A DNA stretch of 64,000 nt. It comes from Flavobacterium fryxellicola (GTDB lineage Bacteria; Bacteroidota; Bacteroidia; Flavobacteriales; Flavobacteriaceae). Position 1 is the first letter of the stretch, and the number at the start of each line of letters is the position of its first letter. The notes beneath the pieces are model-generated. The model was not told where the DNA came from and did not search any database. It saw nothing but the letters and a program-made list of their open reading frames with translations. Below, piece by piece: positions 19,439 through 28,987 of this stretch. Position numbers and translations under genes: made by a program. The stretch lies in assembly GCF_900143245.1 (NCBI RefSeq), contig NZ_FRDK01000001.1, positions 1-64,000 of the forward strand, given 5' to 3'.

Positions 19439-20971
19439 ATGAAAAAACTCCGGTTAATCCTTGGTGATCAGTTAGATTCACAGCATTCTTGGTTTCAAGA
19501 ATACGATGATAACACCATTTACGTTATGGCAGAAATGCGTCAGGAAACAGATTATGTAAAACATCATATTCAAAAAGTTGTGGCCTTTTTTCTGTCAATG
19601 AGGAATTTTTATACAACTATAAAAAACTTGGGACATCAAACGGTCTATTTTCAAATTACCGATAGTACTAATCCACAGGATTTAGAAAAAATAATTGCGC
19701 TTTGCATCGAAAAATATAAAATCGAAAAATTCGAATACCAATTCCCTGACGAATACCGACTGGACGAGCAACTAAAAACAATTTGCTCCAAATTAAAAAT
19801 TGATTCGGAAGCTTTTGATTCGGAACATTTTTATACCACACGTCACGAACTTTCTGATTTTTTTGAAGGCAAAAAATTGTTATTGATGGAGAATTTCTAT
19901 CGCAACATGCGCAAAAAACATCATGTTTTAATGGATGGATCCACTCCTGTGGGAAACCAATGGAATTTTGATGCCAACAATCGCAAGAAATACAAAGGAG
20001 AAGTTCCAGTACCTTCAGAAAAAAATTTTCAAACCAATGTGTCTGAAATTGTTGCCCAAATAAAAAAAACTAACATAGTAACCTTTGGCAACATTGATGT
20101 GCAACATTTCAGTTGGCCGACTTCACGGGAACAATCATTAGCCGTCTTAGATTATTTCTGCAAGCATCTATTAAAACATTTTGGTGATTATGAGGATGCG
20201 ATGCATACAGATGAAAAATTCCTTTTTCACTCTCGATTGTCTTTTGCTATGAATAGTAAAATGCTTTCACCAAAAGAAGTCATAGAGACTGTCATCGCTT
20301 TTTATCACGCACATGAAACTGAGATCTCCATACCACAAGTAGAGGGTTTTGTGAGGCAAATTCTGGGTTGGCGCGAATACATTCGAGGAATTTATTGGAA
20401 AGAAATGCCAAACTACGCGCAACTTAATATTTTAAAAAACACAAATAAGTTACCTGATTTTTTCTGGACGGGTAATACCAAAATGAATTGTATGAGCCAC
20501 GCACTCAATCAAAGTTTGGACGAGGCTTATGCGCATCACATTCAGCGTCTAATGATAATTGGCAATTTTACGTTATTAACGCAAATTCATCCTGACGAAG
20601 TGGATGCTTGGTATTTAGGAGTTTACATCGATGCAATCGAATGGGTCGAAATGCCCAATACTAGAGGAATGTCACAATATGCTGATGGTGGAATTATTGC
20701 TACAAAACCGTATGTATCTTCAGGAAGTTACATTAACAAAATGAGTAATAATTGTGCCAAGTGCCATTACAATGTCAAAGAGAAATTTGGAGATAAAGCG
20801 TGTCCCTTCAATTCATTATATTGGAATTTCCTAGATGAAAAGAAAGAGTACTTTAAAGGAAATCAGAGAATGGCCATGATGCTGAATTTATTAAATAAAA
20901 TAAATCCTGAAGAATTGTACAAGATCAAAACAAAGGCAAACGCCATCATTGAAAATATGGATTCGTATTAA
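19439..20971 (+). CDS. Iron-sulfur bacterial cryptochrome/photolyase (FeS-BCP, PhrB-like)
   Basis: A 510-residue member of the prokaryotic photolyase-like group with an Fe-S cluster. It starts with the alpha/beta domain MKKLRLILGDQLDSQHSW, which is typical of this group. The FAD-binding helical domain carries EGFVRQILGWREYIRGIYW. Four cysteines at 351, 439, 442 and 455 match the 4Fe-4S ligand pattern of Agrobacterium PhrB. Members repair (6-4) photoproducts or act as light receptors; which applies here cannot be decided from sequence. It follows the flavin reductase gene by 3 bp. Confidence 0.9.
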   Translation: MKKLRLILGDQLDSQHSWFQEYDDNTIYVMAEMRQETDYVKHHIQKVVAFFLSMRNFYTTIKNLGHQTVYFQITDSTNPQDLEKIIALCIEKYKIEKFEYQFPDEYRLDEQLKTICSKLKIDSEAFDSEHFYTTRHELSDFFEGKKLLLMENFYRNMRKKHHVLMDGSTPVGNQWNFDANNRKKYKGEVPVPSEKNFQTNVSEIVAQIKKTNIVTFGNIDVQHFSWPTSREQSLAVLDYFCKHLLKHFGDYEDAMHTDEKFLFHSRLSFAMNSKMLSPKEVIETVIAFYHAHETEISIPQVEGFVRQILGWREYIRGIYWKEMPNYAQLNILKNTNKLPDFFWTGNTKMNCMSHALNQSLDEAYAHHIQRLMIIGNFTLLTQIHPDEVDAWYLGVYIDAIEWVEMPNTRGMSQYADGGIIATKPYVSSGSYINKMSNNCAKCHYNVKEKFGDKACPFNSLYWNFLDEKKEYFKGNQRMAMMLNLLNKINPEELYKIKTKANAIIENMDSY

Positions 20972-20992
20972 ACGAAAATTGACTCAAAAAAA

Positions 20993-21027
20993 AGAGTGTT
21001 TAAATTCTGAAGGAACTTAAACACTCT
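20993..21027. terminator. Terminator after the photolyase gene
   Basis: An 11-bp inverted repeat (20993-21003 with 21017-21027), A run on the left and T run on the right. It serves the plus-strand photolyase gene and the convergent glycine-zipper gene. Confidence 0.85.
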
Positions 21028-21050
21028 CTTTTTTTATATAAAAAATACAT

Positions 21051-21485
21051 TTACTCTTTTTTGCTTCCGTCGATAATTGCCCCAGTACCAGCACCTATTC
21101 CAGCGCCAGCAACACCGCCAATTATGGCTCCTTGTACTTTTTTCTTGCTTATAATAGCTCCGGTAGCAGCACCAACTCCTGCACCAATTACAGCACCCTT
21201 AGCGGTACTACTCCACCCTTTCCTCCTAGTTGTTGTTGAATTTGTAGTAGTGGTAGTTGTTCCAGGGGCCTGTTGATTGACAACAACAACCTCTCTTTTC
21301 GTTTCAATTTTTGCGGCTTCAATAGCAGCTATTTCAACTTGCATGGAGTCGATAACTCTTTGTTTCTCCATTTCAACTTTCATGGAATCTACAGTAGCTA
21401 GTTTTGCCTTTTCAATTTCCATTTTTCCTTGATTTTGACAAGACACAACTATTAAAGATAACAATATAAAATATACAATTTTCAT
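21051..21485 (-). CDS. Glycine-zipper lipoprotein
   Basis: A 144-residue protein with a lipoprotein signal (MKIVYFILLSLIVVSC, lipid-modified Cys16). A charged, possibly coiled-coil region rich in Glu, Lys and Ala follows (about 20-70), then a Thr-rich linker. The C-terminal glycine zipper has two blocks, GAVIGAGVGAATGAIISKKK and GAIIGGVAGAGIGAGTGAII. Such zippers insert in or associate with membranes. The frame is open upstream to a GTG at 21524, but only the ATG at 21485 gives a signal peptide at the N-terminus. Function is unknown. Confidence 0.8.
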   Translation of the reverse strand: MKIVYFILLSLIVVSCQNQGKMEIEKAKLATVDSMKVEMEKQRVIDSMQVEIAAIEAAKIETKREVVVVNQQAPGTTTTTTNSTTTRRKGWSSTAKGAVIGAGVGAATGAIISKKKVQGAIIGGVAGAGIGAGTGAIIDGSKKE

Positions 21486-21573
21486 AATTTGATTTTTATT
21501 AATTTCTAACCTACAAAGGAACACTTAAAGTCGTAAAAAACAGTTATACGATTAAAACTATTTTTTATACAAT

Positions 21574-22872
21574 TTAAAGCTGTCGTTTATTTAGAATTCC
21601 TGTTTTCAAAATTTGACCAAATTCATACATATCCGTGTAGGATGTATACAATGGAACTGGTGCTAGGCGAATGACATTAGGTTCGCGCCAATCTGTGATG
21701 ACACCATTTTTCATTAAATAGTCAAATAAACTGCGGCCTTCACCGTGCAGCAAAACTGATAATTGAGAGCCTCTTTCTAAAACATGTGATGGCGTAATGA
21801 TTTCGAAACTACTATCAACCTCTTTATCAATCTCTTGTAAGATAAACTCTAAATAAGAAGTGATCCTATCTCTTTTTTGTATTATCGCATCCATTCCAAT
21901 TTCATCAAATAGCGCTACAGAAGCTAAATAAGGTGCCAATGATAGAATAGGTAAATTGCTAATTTGCCAACCATCGGCTCCATGAATAGGATCGAAAGTT
22001 TGTTCCATCTTAAATCGGCGTTCTTTATTATGTCCCCACCATCCTGCGAATCGTGGCAACTCTGAATTGTTATGGTGGTTTTCATGTATGAAACATCCTG
22101 AAGCATTTCCAGGTCCAGAATTCATATATTTGTAACTGCACCAAGCCGCAAAATCCACGTTCCAATCGTGCAATTCTAGTCTGACATTTCCAGCAGCATG
22201 CGCTAAATCCCATCCTACGTAAGCACCCACTTTTTGACCTGCAGCTGTTATGGTTTTCATATCAAATACTTGTCCGGTATAGTAATTAACACCCCCTATT
22301 AAAACTAAAGCCAACTCGTCGCCAACTTCTTCAATTTTAGCTAAAACGTCTTCAACACGAATATTATGTTCCCCCTCACGACGTTTAATTTCGACAATAG
22401 TGTCCTCTAGTTTGATCCCAAGGTAGTGTGAATGAAAATCAACCTGACTTTGAAACATGTACTGATCCGAAGGAAAAGCTTTTTCCTCACAGATAATTTT
22501 ATATCTGCTTTTTGTAGGTCGATAAAATGAAACCATCAACAAGTGAAGATTCACCGTTAAAGTATTCATTACCGTAACTTCGCTTGGCAGCGCTCCAACA
22601 ATTTTACTCAGTGGTTGTGCAAAGCGCTCGTGATAGTCCCACCATGGTTTTTGACTGTAGAAATGCCCTTCAACAGCTAAATTTGCCCAATCATCCATTA
22701 CTTCATCGACGTAAGATTTAGTCCGTTTGGGTTGTAGCCCCAGCGAATTTCCTGTAAAATAAATTACTTTTTTACCATTTACCTGCGGGAAAATAAACTC
22801 TTCTTGGTACTTATTTAATAGATCTTGCGAATCTAACTGTCGTGCAAATTCAAGGGTATTTTCGAAAATCAT
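21574..22872 (-). CDS. kynU: Kynureninase
   Basis: A 432-residue PLP enzyme that cleaves kynurenine or 3-hydroxykynurenine to (3-hydroxy)anthranilate and alanine. Recognisable blocks are YFTGNSLGLQPKRT near the N-terminus, VEGHFYSQKPWWDYH, GWDLAHAAGNV with the PLP-pairing Asp, and CSYKYMNSGPG with the Schiff-base Lys248. WWGHNKERRFKMEQTF is also typical. It acts directly after kmo, which lies upstream on the same strand. Length and motifs are complete. Confidence 0.93.
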   Translation of the reverse strand: MIFENTLEFARQLDSQDLLNKYQEEFIFPQVNGKKVIYFTGNSLGLQPKRTKSYVDEVMDDWANLAVEGHFYSQKPWWDYHERFAQPLSKIVGALPSEVTVMNTLTVNLHLLMVSFYRPTKSRYKIICEEKAFPSDQYMFQSQVDFHSHYLGIKLEDTIVEIKRREGEHNIRVEDVLAKIEEVGDELALVLIGGVNYYTGQVFDMKTITAAGQKVGAYVGWDLAHAAGNVRLELHDWNVDFAAWCSYKYMNSGPGNASGCFIHENHHNNSELPRFAGWWGHNKERRFKMEQTFDPIHGADGWQISNLPILSLAPYLASVALFDEIGMDAIIQKRDRITSYLEFILQEIDKEVDSSFEIITPSHVLERGSQLSVLLHGEGRSLFDYLMKNGVITDWREPNVIRLAPVPLYTSYTDMYEFGQILKTGILNKRQL

Positions 22873-23019
22873 AATTTGTTTTTTGTTTTGTAAAAGTACT
22901 AAAAAAAGACCTATCGATAAAAGACTTTAGAAGGATTGAATATAAAACATTAGTTAAAAAAATAGCCTTTCTAGAACTAAAAACAAAAAATCTGTACAAT
23001 ATCACACTTCAAAATTGAC

Positions 23020-23027
23020 TATATTTG
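23020..23027 (+). promoter_or_regulatory. SIMPL gene promoter -7 element
   Basis: TATATTTG on the plus strand, 21 bp before the ATG at 23049. No clear -33 box is visible. Confidence 0.3.
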
Positions 23028-23048
23028 ATTGCCTATAAAAATTAAAAG

Positions 23049-23783
23049 ATGCTTAAAAACAGTTTAAACGTGATTATTATTGCCATAGCCTTAGTAATTT
23101 CCTCCTATCTCTTTTCCAATGCTTTTCAGAATCGAAATAAAAGTAACGACACCATAAGCGTAACTGGTTCCGGGAAAAAGGATTTTGTCTCCGATTTAAT
23201 AGTTTGGAGTGGTTCCTTTTCTAAAAAAAGTATGACGTTAAAAGAAGCATACGCAGCTTTAGACGCTGACCGAGAAAAAATAAAAAGCTATTTATCAAGC
23301 AAAGGAATTGCTCCCAATGAAATGGTTTTCTCAGCAGTAAGTTTCAATAAAGATTTTGAAACTATTTTTAACGAAAATGGAACTACAAGACAACAAACAT
23401 TTACTGGTTTTACCTTAACGCAAAGTGTCAGTATCCAATCCAAGGAAGTTAATAAAATTGAAGAACTATCCAGACAATCGAGTGAATTGATCAACTCAGG
23501 CGTAGAATTTTACTCTTCTCCCCCTGAATATTATTACACCAAACTTGCCGAGTTAAAAATAAAAATGATTGCTGAAGCCACGAAAGATGCCAGTATCAGA
23601 GCTAAAAGTATCGCAGAAAATGCAGATGCCAGTTTAGGAAATTTAAAAAAATCAGACATGGGTGTTTTTCAAATAACAGGTCAAAACTCATCGGAAGATT
23701 TTTCTTATGGAGGATCTTTTAATACCCAATCTAAAAATAAAACGGCTAATATTACTGTACGATTAGTATATCAAGTAAATTAG
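23049..23783 (+). CDS. SIMPL domain (DUF541) membrane-anchored protein
   Basis: A 244-residue protein with an N-terminal signal anchor (about 6-26: VIIIAIALVISSYLFSNAF) and an extracytoplasmic SIMPL/DUF541 domain. Visible features are ISVTGSGKKDFVSDLIVWSGSF near the start, a long central helix region, and the C-terminal ITVRLVYQV strand. Family members occur in periplasm or outer membrane; the name comes from a protein that interacts with a mouse pelle-like kinase, and the bacterial role is unclear. It appears monocistronic. Confidence 0.8.
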   Translation: MLKNSLNVIIIAIALVISSYLFSNAFQNRNKSNDTISVTGSGKKDFVSDLIVWSGSFSKKSMTLKEAYAALDADREKIKSYLSSKGIAPNEMVFSAVSFNKDFETIFNENGTTRQQTFTGFTLTQSVSIQSKEVNKIEELSRQSSELINSGVEFYSSPPEYYYTKLAELKIKMIAEATKDASIRAKSIAENADASLGNLKKSDMGVFQITGQNSSEDFSYGGSFNTQSKNKTANITVRLVYQVN

Positions 23784-23867
23784 CATTTGCAGCAAAATCT
23801 TGTGCACTATGGTCCACTCTATTTTTTGTGAAATCGAGCTCAGTCGAGATCCAAATGATGATTCTCC

Positions 23868-23978
23868 CCTGCACCCGAACTGGCAACAGCACTAGGTAAT
23901 AAGAAGTATTGGTATTATGCTGTATCTGGTACCATTGTATGAGGGATTTCAGCAGCATCCATTATTTTCTTCCTTTAA
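23868..23978 (+). pseudogene. Possible decayed gene remnant
   Basis: One frame reads about 24 codons (PELATALGNKKYWYYAVSG...), is broken by TGA at 23940-23942, then continues GISAASIIFFL to TAA at 23976-23978. Beyond that the same frame stays open for another 30 codons. The composition looks protein-like (small helix residues, then a hydrophobic segment), unlike typical intergenic DNA here. It may be the end of a lost membrane-protein gene. The parent family was not recognised. Confidence 0.3.
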
Positions 23979-24055
23979 GAAAATAAAGACAAAGTGGATA
24001 ATCCGACCGGCTTTTATTGCGGGACACACCCCAATTATAATTTGCCAAAAGCAAA

Positions 24056-24083
24056 AAAATCTCGTCATTACTGACGAGATTTT
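24056..24083. terminator. Terminator between the SIMPL region and queA
   Basis: A 12-bp perfect inverted repeat (24056-24067 with 24072-24083) with a TTAC loop. A and T runs flank both sides, and it lies 28 bp beyond the queA stop codon. Confidence 0.85.
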
Positions 24084-24110
24084 CATATTTAAAACTGAAA
24101 TGCTTTCGGA

Positions 24111-25160
24111 TTAGATGATTAACATCGCGTCTCCGTACGAATAGAATTTGTATTTTTCTTCGATAGCTTCGGCATACGCTTTTTTCATTAAATCATGTCC
24201 ACAAAATGCGGATACCATCATCAATAAAGTTGATTTTGGCGTATGAAAATTGGTAATCATACACGTTGGAATAGCAAAGTCATGCGGAGGAAAAACGAAT
24301 TTGTTAGTCCATCCATCAAAAGGGTTCAAAGTATTTTGAGAAGAAACAGAACTTTCAACTGCACGCATAGAAGTTGTTCCCACTGTGCAAATACGTTTCT
24401 TTTTAGCCTTAGCACCATTGACAATGTCGCATGCTTCTTGACTTATTTTTAATTCCTCAGAGTCCATTTTATGTTTAGATAAATCCTCAACTTCAACTGG
24501 ATTGAAAGTTCCTAAACCTACGTGAAGAGTTACTTCAGCAAATTTGATTCCTTTAATTTCTAGCTTTTTCAATAAATGTTTAGAGAAGTGTAATCCTGCA
24601 GTAGGTGCTGCAACGGAGCCTTCCTCTTTAGCATAAATAGTTTGATACCGTTCTGCATCTTCCGGAGTTACATCTCTGGAAATATATTTTGGAATTGGAG
24701 TTTCTCCAAGTTCTGTAAGTTTATTGCGAAATTCTTCATAAGAACCGTCATAAAGAAAACGCAATGTTCTACCACGGGAAGTAGTATTATCGATTACCTC
24801 AGCAACTAATGAATCGTCATCTCCAAAATATAATTTATTACCGATTCTGATTTTACGTGCTGGATCAACCAAAACATCCCAAAGTCTTTGCTCCGAATTC
24901 AATTCTCTAAGTAAAAACACTTCGATTCTTGCTCCTGTTTTTTCTTTGTTTCCATACAAACGTGCTGGAAAAACCTTAGTGTTATTCAGAATTAACACAT
25001 CGCCTTCATCAAAATAATCGATAACATCTTTGAACATTTTATGTTCTATAGTTTGTTTCTTGCGATCAATAACCATTAGACGTGCTTCGTCTCTGTTTTC
25101 AGCTGGATACTCTGCAAGAAGTTCTTTAGGTAAATCGAATTGAAAATGTGATAATTTCAT
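24111..25160 (-). CDS. queA: S-adenosylmethionine:tRNA ribosyltransferase-isomerase
   Basis: A 349-residue QueA that transfers the ribosyl group of SAM to preQ1 in tRNA, giving epoxyqueuosine. Recognisable blocks are [21 protein letters not shown] at the N-terminus, [25 protein letters not shown] and [13 protein letters not shown]. The length is normal. It acts late in the same pathway as queE (4.6 kb) but is not linked to it. A promoter lies at 25226-25257, so it is probably transcribed on its own. Confidence 0.95.
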   Translation of the reverse strand: MKLSHFQFDLPKELLAEYPAENRDEARLMVIDRKKQTIEHKMFKDVIDYFDEGDVLILNNTKVFPARLYGNKEKTGARIEVFLLRELNSEQRLWDVLVDPARKIRIGNKLYFGDDDSLVAEVIDNTTSRGRTLRFLYDGSYEEFRNKLTELGETPIPKYISRDVTPEDAERYQTIYAKEEGSVAAPTAGLHFSKHLLKKLEIKGIKFAEVTLHVGLGTFNPVEVEDLSKHKMDSEELKISQEACDIVNGAKAKKKRICTVGTTSMRAVESSVSSQNTLNPFDGWTNKFVFPPHDFAIPTCMITNFHTPKSTLLMMVSAFCGHDLMKKAYAEAIEEKYKFYSYGDAMLII

Positions 25161-25225
25161 TTGATATATTTATGAGTTATGGATTTTGAAGCATGAGTTT
25201 TGAGCTCAGGCTTTTAAATCGTGTG

Positions 25226-25257
25226 CAAATATACGATTGTGAGATAGGCGTTGTCAA
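25226..25257 (-). promoter_or_regulatory. queA promoter
   Basis: On the minus strand, TTG at 25257-25255, a 21-nt spacer, and TATATTTG at 25233-25226 followed by GCACACG. Both boxes match the Bacteroidetes consensus. The leader would be about 60 nt. Confidence 0.5.
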
Positions 25258-25309
25258 GTGTTTTGCTGTTTATTTTCAAAAGCTGTTGATTCACTAGCTT
25301 TTAAAGCGA

Positions 25310-26539
25310 TTATTTTTCGGAAATATCAAAATTTAAACTTTTTAAATCCTTCCAAAAATCGGGATATGATTTTGAGACCACCTCAGCATTTTCGATAATT
25401 ATCGGCACTTTTAAAGCCAATGGTGCAAATGCCATCGCCATCCTGTGATCGTTGTAAGTGGCAATTTTGATATTGTGATTGATTTCATTCGAGGCCATAA
25501 GCGTCAAGCTATCATTGGTAACTGAGATTTTCGCACCTAGTTTTGTTAGTTCAATTTGAAGTGCTTCCAGCCGGTCCGTTTCTTTAATTTTTAAGGTATG
25601 AAGTCCCGTAAAATGGCAACCAATCCCTAGCCCTAGACAGGTAACTACAATAGTTTGGGCGATATCCGGGGTGTTGTTTAATTCTAAGTTTAAAGATTGT
25701 GGTTTAAAGTCTAGCCGTTTAACTAAAATCATTTTGTCCCCTTCAAAATGAGTTTCAACGCCCATTTGTTTGTAGATTTCAATCAAAGCCGAATCGCCTT
25801 GCAAACTAGTTTCTGTATAACTGTTCAATGAAATCGTAGCATTTTCGGCCAAAGCAGCCAGACTAAAAAAGTACGAAGCAGAACTCCAATCGGATTCTAC
25901 GGTCATTACTTTTGATGCTACTTCTTGTTTTGGATAAACGGTAATAACATTTCCTTCGAAACTCGTTTTAATGTTTAAATCATTCAACAGAGCCAACGTC
26001 ATTTTGATATAAGGAACCGAAGTGATTTCTCCCACCATAGTGATTTCGATTCCATTTTCCAGTTTTGGAGCCACTAATAATAATGCCGATATGTATTGAC
26101 TACTTACATTGGCAGGAATATTCACTTTAGAAGCCGTGATTTTTTGTCCTTTGATTCGAATAGGCGGATAACCAACTTCTTTCTCGTAGGAGATTTTAGC
26201 CCCTAATTGCTCCAATGCTTCCACCAAAACTTTTATGGGACGCTCCGTCATTCGTTGAGAGCCGGTCAAAACTACTTCTCGTCCTTCATTTACAGCAAAA
26301 AAAGCTGTCAAGAAACGCATCGCCGTTCCCGCATGATGAATATCAACTACTTCCTCGTTTCCTTTCAATGCCTTTTGCATGACTTCGCTGTCATCAGAAT
26401 TGGAAGTATTGGCTAAAGTAATATTTGGAAATAAAGCTTGTAATAATAAGAGTCGGTTGGTTTCACTTTTTGAACCAGTAATATTCAATTGTGAATTATC
26501 AATTGTTAATTGTGAATTCGTACTTAATTTTAAATTCAT
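25310..26539 (-). CDS. aroA: 3-phosphoshikimate 1-carboxyvinyltransferase (EPSP synthase)
   Basis: A 409-residue AroA that joins PEP to shikimate-3-phosphate in the chorismate pathway. The substrate-binding GSKSETNRLLLLQAL (Lys24, Arg29) is present, as are the AGTAMRFLTAFFA, GSQRMTERPI and DHRMAMAFAPLA blocks. The first 18 codons are made of repeated AATTGTGAATTATC-like words shared with the intergenic DNA just upstream, which suggests the N-terminus was extended from repetitive sequence. It follows the MazG-like gene with a gap of about 100 bp. The other aromatic genes form a separate operon at 33-38 kb. Confidence 0.93.
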   Translation of the reverse strand: MNLKLSTNSQLTIDNSQLNITGSKSETNRLLLLQALFPNITLANTSNSDDSEVMQKALKGNEEVVDIHHAGTAMRFLTAFFAVNEGREVVLTGSQRMTERPIKVLVEALEQLGAKISYEKEVGYPPIRIKGQKITASKVNIPANVSSQYISALLLVAPKLENGIEITMVGEITSVPYIKMTLALLNDLNIKTSFEGNVITVYPKQEVASKVMTVESDWSSASYFFSLAALAENATISLNSYTETSLQGDSALIEIYKQMGVETHFEGDKMILVKRLDFKPQSLNLELNNTPDIAQTIVVTCLGLGIGCHFTGLHTLKIKETDRLEALQIELTKLGAKISVTNDSLTLMASNEINHNIKIATYNDHRMAMAFAPLALKVPIIIENAEVVSKSYPDFWKDLKSLNFDISEK

Positions 26540-26639
26540 GTTGCTAATTATGAGTTATGAATTATGAATTATCAGTGGTATAATTCAAGTTCGCAATTTA
26601 CCACTCCGCATTTATAATTCATAATTTATAGTTCACAAA
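26540..26639. repeat. AT-rich direct-repeat spacer upstream of aroA
   Basis: The spacer contains tandem words of the type ATGAATTATGAATTATCAG and their imperfect inverted copies (ATAATTCATAATTTATAG). Similar words continue into the aroA N-terminal codons. It resembles other simple AT repeats in spacers of this window (25161-25200, 52615-52680). Confidence 0.5.
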
Positions 26640-26966
26640 TTATTTGAGTTTTTCGTTGTTTTTGTGACGGTCTTTGTCTCTAACGGACTTTAAATCCATC
26701 TTTTTGTCGAAAGCGGCTTGTAAATCGATTCCGGTTTGGTTTGCCAAACACAATACCACAAAAACCACATCGGCTAATTCTTCGCCAAGGTCCTTGTTTT
26801 TATCGCTCTCTTTCTCGGATTGCTCACCGTAACGACGCGCTATAATTCGGGCCACTTCGCCTACTTCTTCGGTAAGTTGCGCCATATTAGTCAGTTCGTT
26901 AAAGTAACGAACGCCGTGTTCTTTGATCCAAATGTCAACGTCGAGTTGGGAATTTTTTAGGTTCAT
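26640..26966 (-). CDS. MazG-like nucleotide pyrophosphohydrolase
   Basis: A 108-residue all-alpha NTP pyrophosphatase of the MazG-like superfamily. The metal-binding pattern is visible as LTEEVGEVARIIARRYGEQ and, further on, DLGEELADVVFVVLCLANQTG, giving the EExxE...ExxD set of acidic residues. Such small enzymes hydrolyse (d)NTPs, possibly damaged ones. It begins 2 bp after the end of the DUF3857 gene, so it is part of that transcript and is followed by aroA. Confidence 0.85.
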   Translation of the reverse strand: MNLKNSQLDVDIWIKEHGVRYFNELTNMAQLTEEVGEVARIIARRYGEQSEKESDKNKDLGEELADVVFVVLCLANQTGIDLQAAFDKKMDLKSVRDKDRHKNNEKLK

Positions 26967-26968
26967 GA

Positions 26969-28984
26969 TTATTTTTTAATTAATACTATTTTTTCATTTT
27001 GTTTTTCAATCATTTTTTGATAAAATTCTTTTAACATTGGATAATAATCGGCAATAACGATTGGTACGTTTATTTGATGTGTTAGTACTAACTGAATCGC
27101 ATTATCTAATGTATTTATCATAAATTTAAATCCTCCTAAATTATCTTCCATATTTAAAAGTAACGGAGTTGGCACAGACTCCACTTTATAACCTTCGGGA
27201 ATTTTAATTGTTATGTTGTATTTATCTAAAAAAGGGAATCCATAATCTACTGGATAAGCTCTAATTTCTTGTTTGAAAGGATTTTGTGTAACGGCAAAAA
27301 ACAACATTGGATTTATATAAATTGATCCTCCAATTATCTCGCTAAAATTCGAACCTGAAAACGCAAAGTTTTCTAATATTGGTAACTTTAAATCCTTTTC
27401 ATTTGTTCTTGAATAGTCACTTATTTCAATTTTATCATTTTCATTTTCTAATTTCTCCAGATAAGTATCTTCTTTGATATTCTTAGTATTTCCTCTAAAA
27501 ATAATAGCATTGTAATCTGTTCTTTGACGCTTCAACCTTCCTGATACTTCCCCTTTAGCATCAATTTCATAGTTCATAATCACTACGTCGTTGGAGGAAG
27601 CTTTAGGCATTAAATCGACTTCTATCGAAGTACCGTCTTTACGAATCAATCTTCCTACCCAATTCAAGGCTCTTAACGGCAAGATATTTGGAGTAGAAAA
27701 TGGATCCGTCGCATCCAGTAAAACAAGACCATTAGGAGTTTCAACGGCAGCAATAACATAATTGAAAGCAGTTCGGTTGGGAAAAAATGCAATCCCGTTA
27801 GATCGGGTACTAACAAGAACAGGATTCGCAGTTAAGCCCACATGACGCAGCATAGCTGTAAGCATCAAATTAATTTCGGCCACATTACCTGTTTTATCCT
27901 TGTACGCTTTTTTTACACCATCATCACAAGAATATCCATAATAATCATTCCATTTTACAGACGCTTTCACATGGTTAAAAATTGCCAAAATCTTTTCATC
28001 AGCAGAAGAAAGCCCGGCAAGAACAACTTTTAAATCTTCCTCAAAGTACCCTGTTTTATTTAATTCAGGTCCAAAATCTTCGTAGTCATAAATTGTTTTG
28101 GTAACGGATGGCCAATCGGTTGATAATGTCTGGTATGGTTGATTTGGAAATTTTACAACTGAAAGTTCGTGAGAAACACTTGTAGTATAGTTAGCAATGT
28201 TATTCACATAAGCTTCCTCTTTCATCGCAGGAAGATTTTCTGCAATATAAACCGTTCTGGTTTCTACAAATTCTAACTTTTCTTGGGAAGTAGATGTATG
28301 CAAGTTATCTCCTGGCATTACCTTTGGTTTGTACGAATAACTTAAAGATTTACTACTTTTCTCCTTGGTTATGTTTGGAGAGACAAAGCCTTTTATGTTT
28401 GGATTGTAATCAAAATACTCTGGAATGAAAGTTTTAAACTCCGAATAATTTACTGGAATACTCGATTGAAAACTCCACTCTGTTAACTCGCTAAAACGGG
28501 ATGAACGCACTACGTACTTGAATTCGACAACAGAGCCAACTTTTACATTAGGAAGAGTGATTTTTTTTCGCCCCCAATATTTGTTCACTTTTTCATCAAA
28601 CTCCCCATCACTTTTTAATTTTGTTTTCTCAATCTTACCATTTATCAAATTATACGTAGCAACATCTGAAAAAGATAATATTTCTTTCGCATTTGAACCA
28701 ATGTAGTAGCTGACCGCTTTGTTTGCCCATTCATACCCTTCCTTTTTATAAATTTTGATACGAGTTGTAACCTGTGTAATCATTTTAAAACCATCATCTT
28801 GAGTATATTCAAAATGAACTGCTCCTTTTTCGAAAAGAATAGCAGCTACTGCAGTTGAATCCATCTCATGGTTTTTCTCTTGAAGTTCCTCAACTGAAAC
28901 ATTTCCTAATTTAAAATCTTGTGCATTGGCTTTATAAAAATAAAAAGTACAAAATAGAATAATAACGAGTTTATTGCATTTCAT
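26969..28984 (-). CDS. DUF3857/transglutaminase-like secreted protein lacking the catalytic Cys
   Basis: A 671-residue protein with a signal peptide (about 1-21, ending KANA-QD), an N-terminal DUF3857 beta-rich domain (about 50-230) and a transglutaminase-like domain (about 270-410), then a C-terminal beta domain. In the core, the place where the paralogue has GYGDCKALT reads KDKTGNVAEINLMLTAML, so the catalytic Cys is replaced. It is probably a non-enzymatic binding or structural protein. It lies 3 bp after its paralogue and 2 bp before the MazG-like gene. Confidence 0.8.
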   Translation of the reverse strand: MKCNKLVIILFCTFYFYKANAQDFKLGNVSVEELQEKNHEMDSTAVAAILFEKGAVHFEYTQDDGFKMITQVTTRIKIYKKEGYEWANKAVSYYIGSNAKEILSFSDVATYNLINGKIEKTKLKSDGEFDEKVNKYWGRKKITLPNVKVGSVVEFKYVVRSSRFSELTEWSFQSSIPVNYSEFKTFIPEYFDYNPNIKGFVSPNITKEKSSKSLSYSYKPKVMPGDNLHTSTSQEKLEFVETRTVYIAENLPAMKEEAYVNNIANYTTSVSHELSVVKFPNQPYQTLSTDWPSVTKTIYDYEDFGPELNKTGYFEEDLKVVLAGLSSADEKILAIFNHVKASVKWNDYYGYSCDDGVKKAYKDKTGNVAEINLMLTAMLRHVGLTANPVLVSTRSNGIAFFPNRTAFNYVIAAVETPNGLVLLDATDPFSTPNILPLRALNWVGRLIRKDGTSIEVDLMPKASSNDVVIMNYEIDAKGEVSGRLKRQRTDYNAIIFRGNTKNIKEDTYLEKLENENDKIEISDYSRTNEKDLKLPILENFAFSGSNFSEIIGGSIYINPMLFFAVTQNPFKQEIRAYPVDYGFPFLDKYNITIKIPEGYKVESVPTPLLLNMEDNLGGFKFMINTLDNAIQLVLTHQINVPIVIADYYPMLKEFYQKMIEKQNEKIVLIKK

Positions 28985-28987
28985 GAT

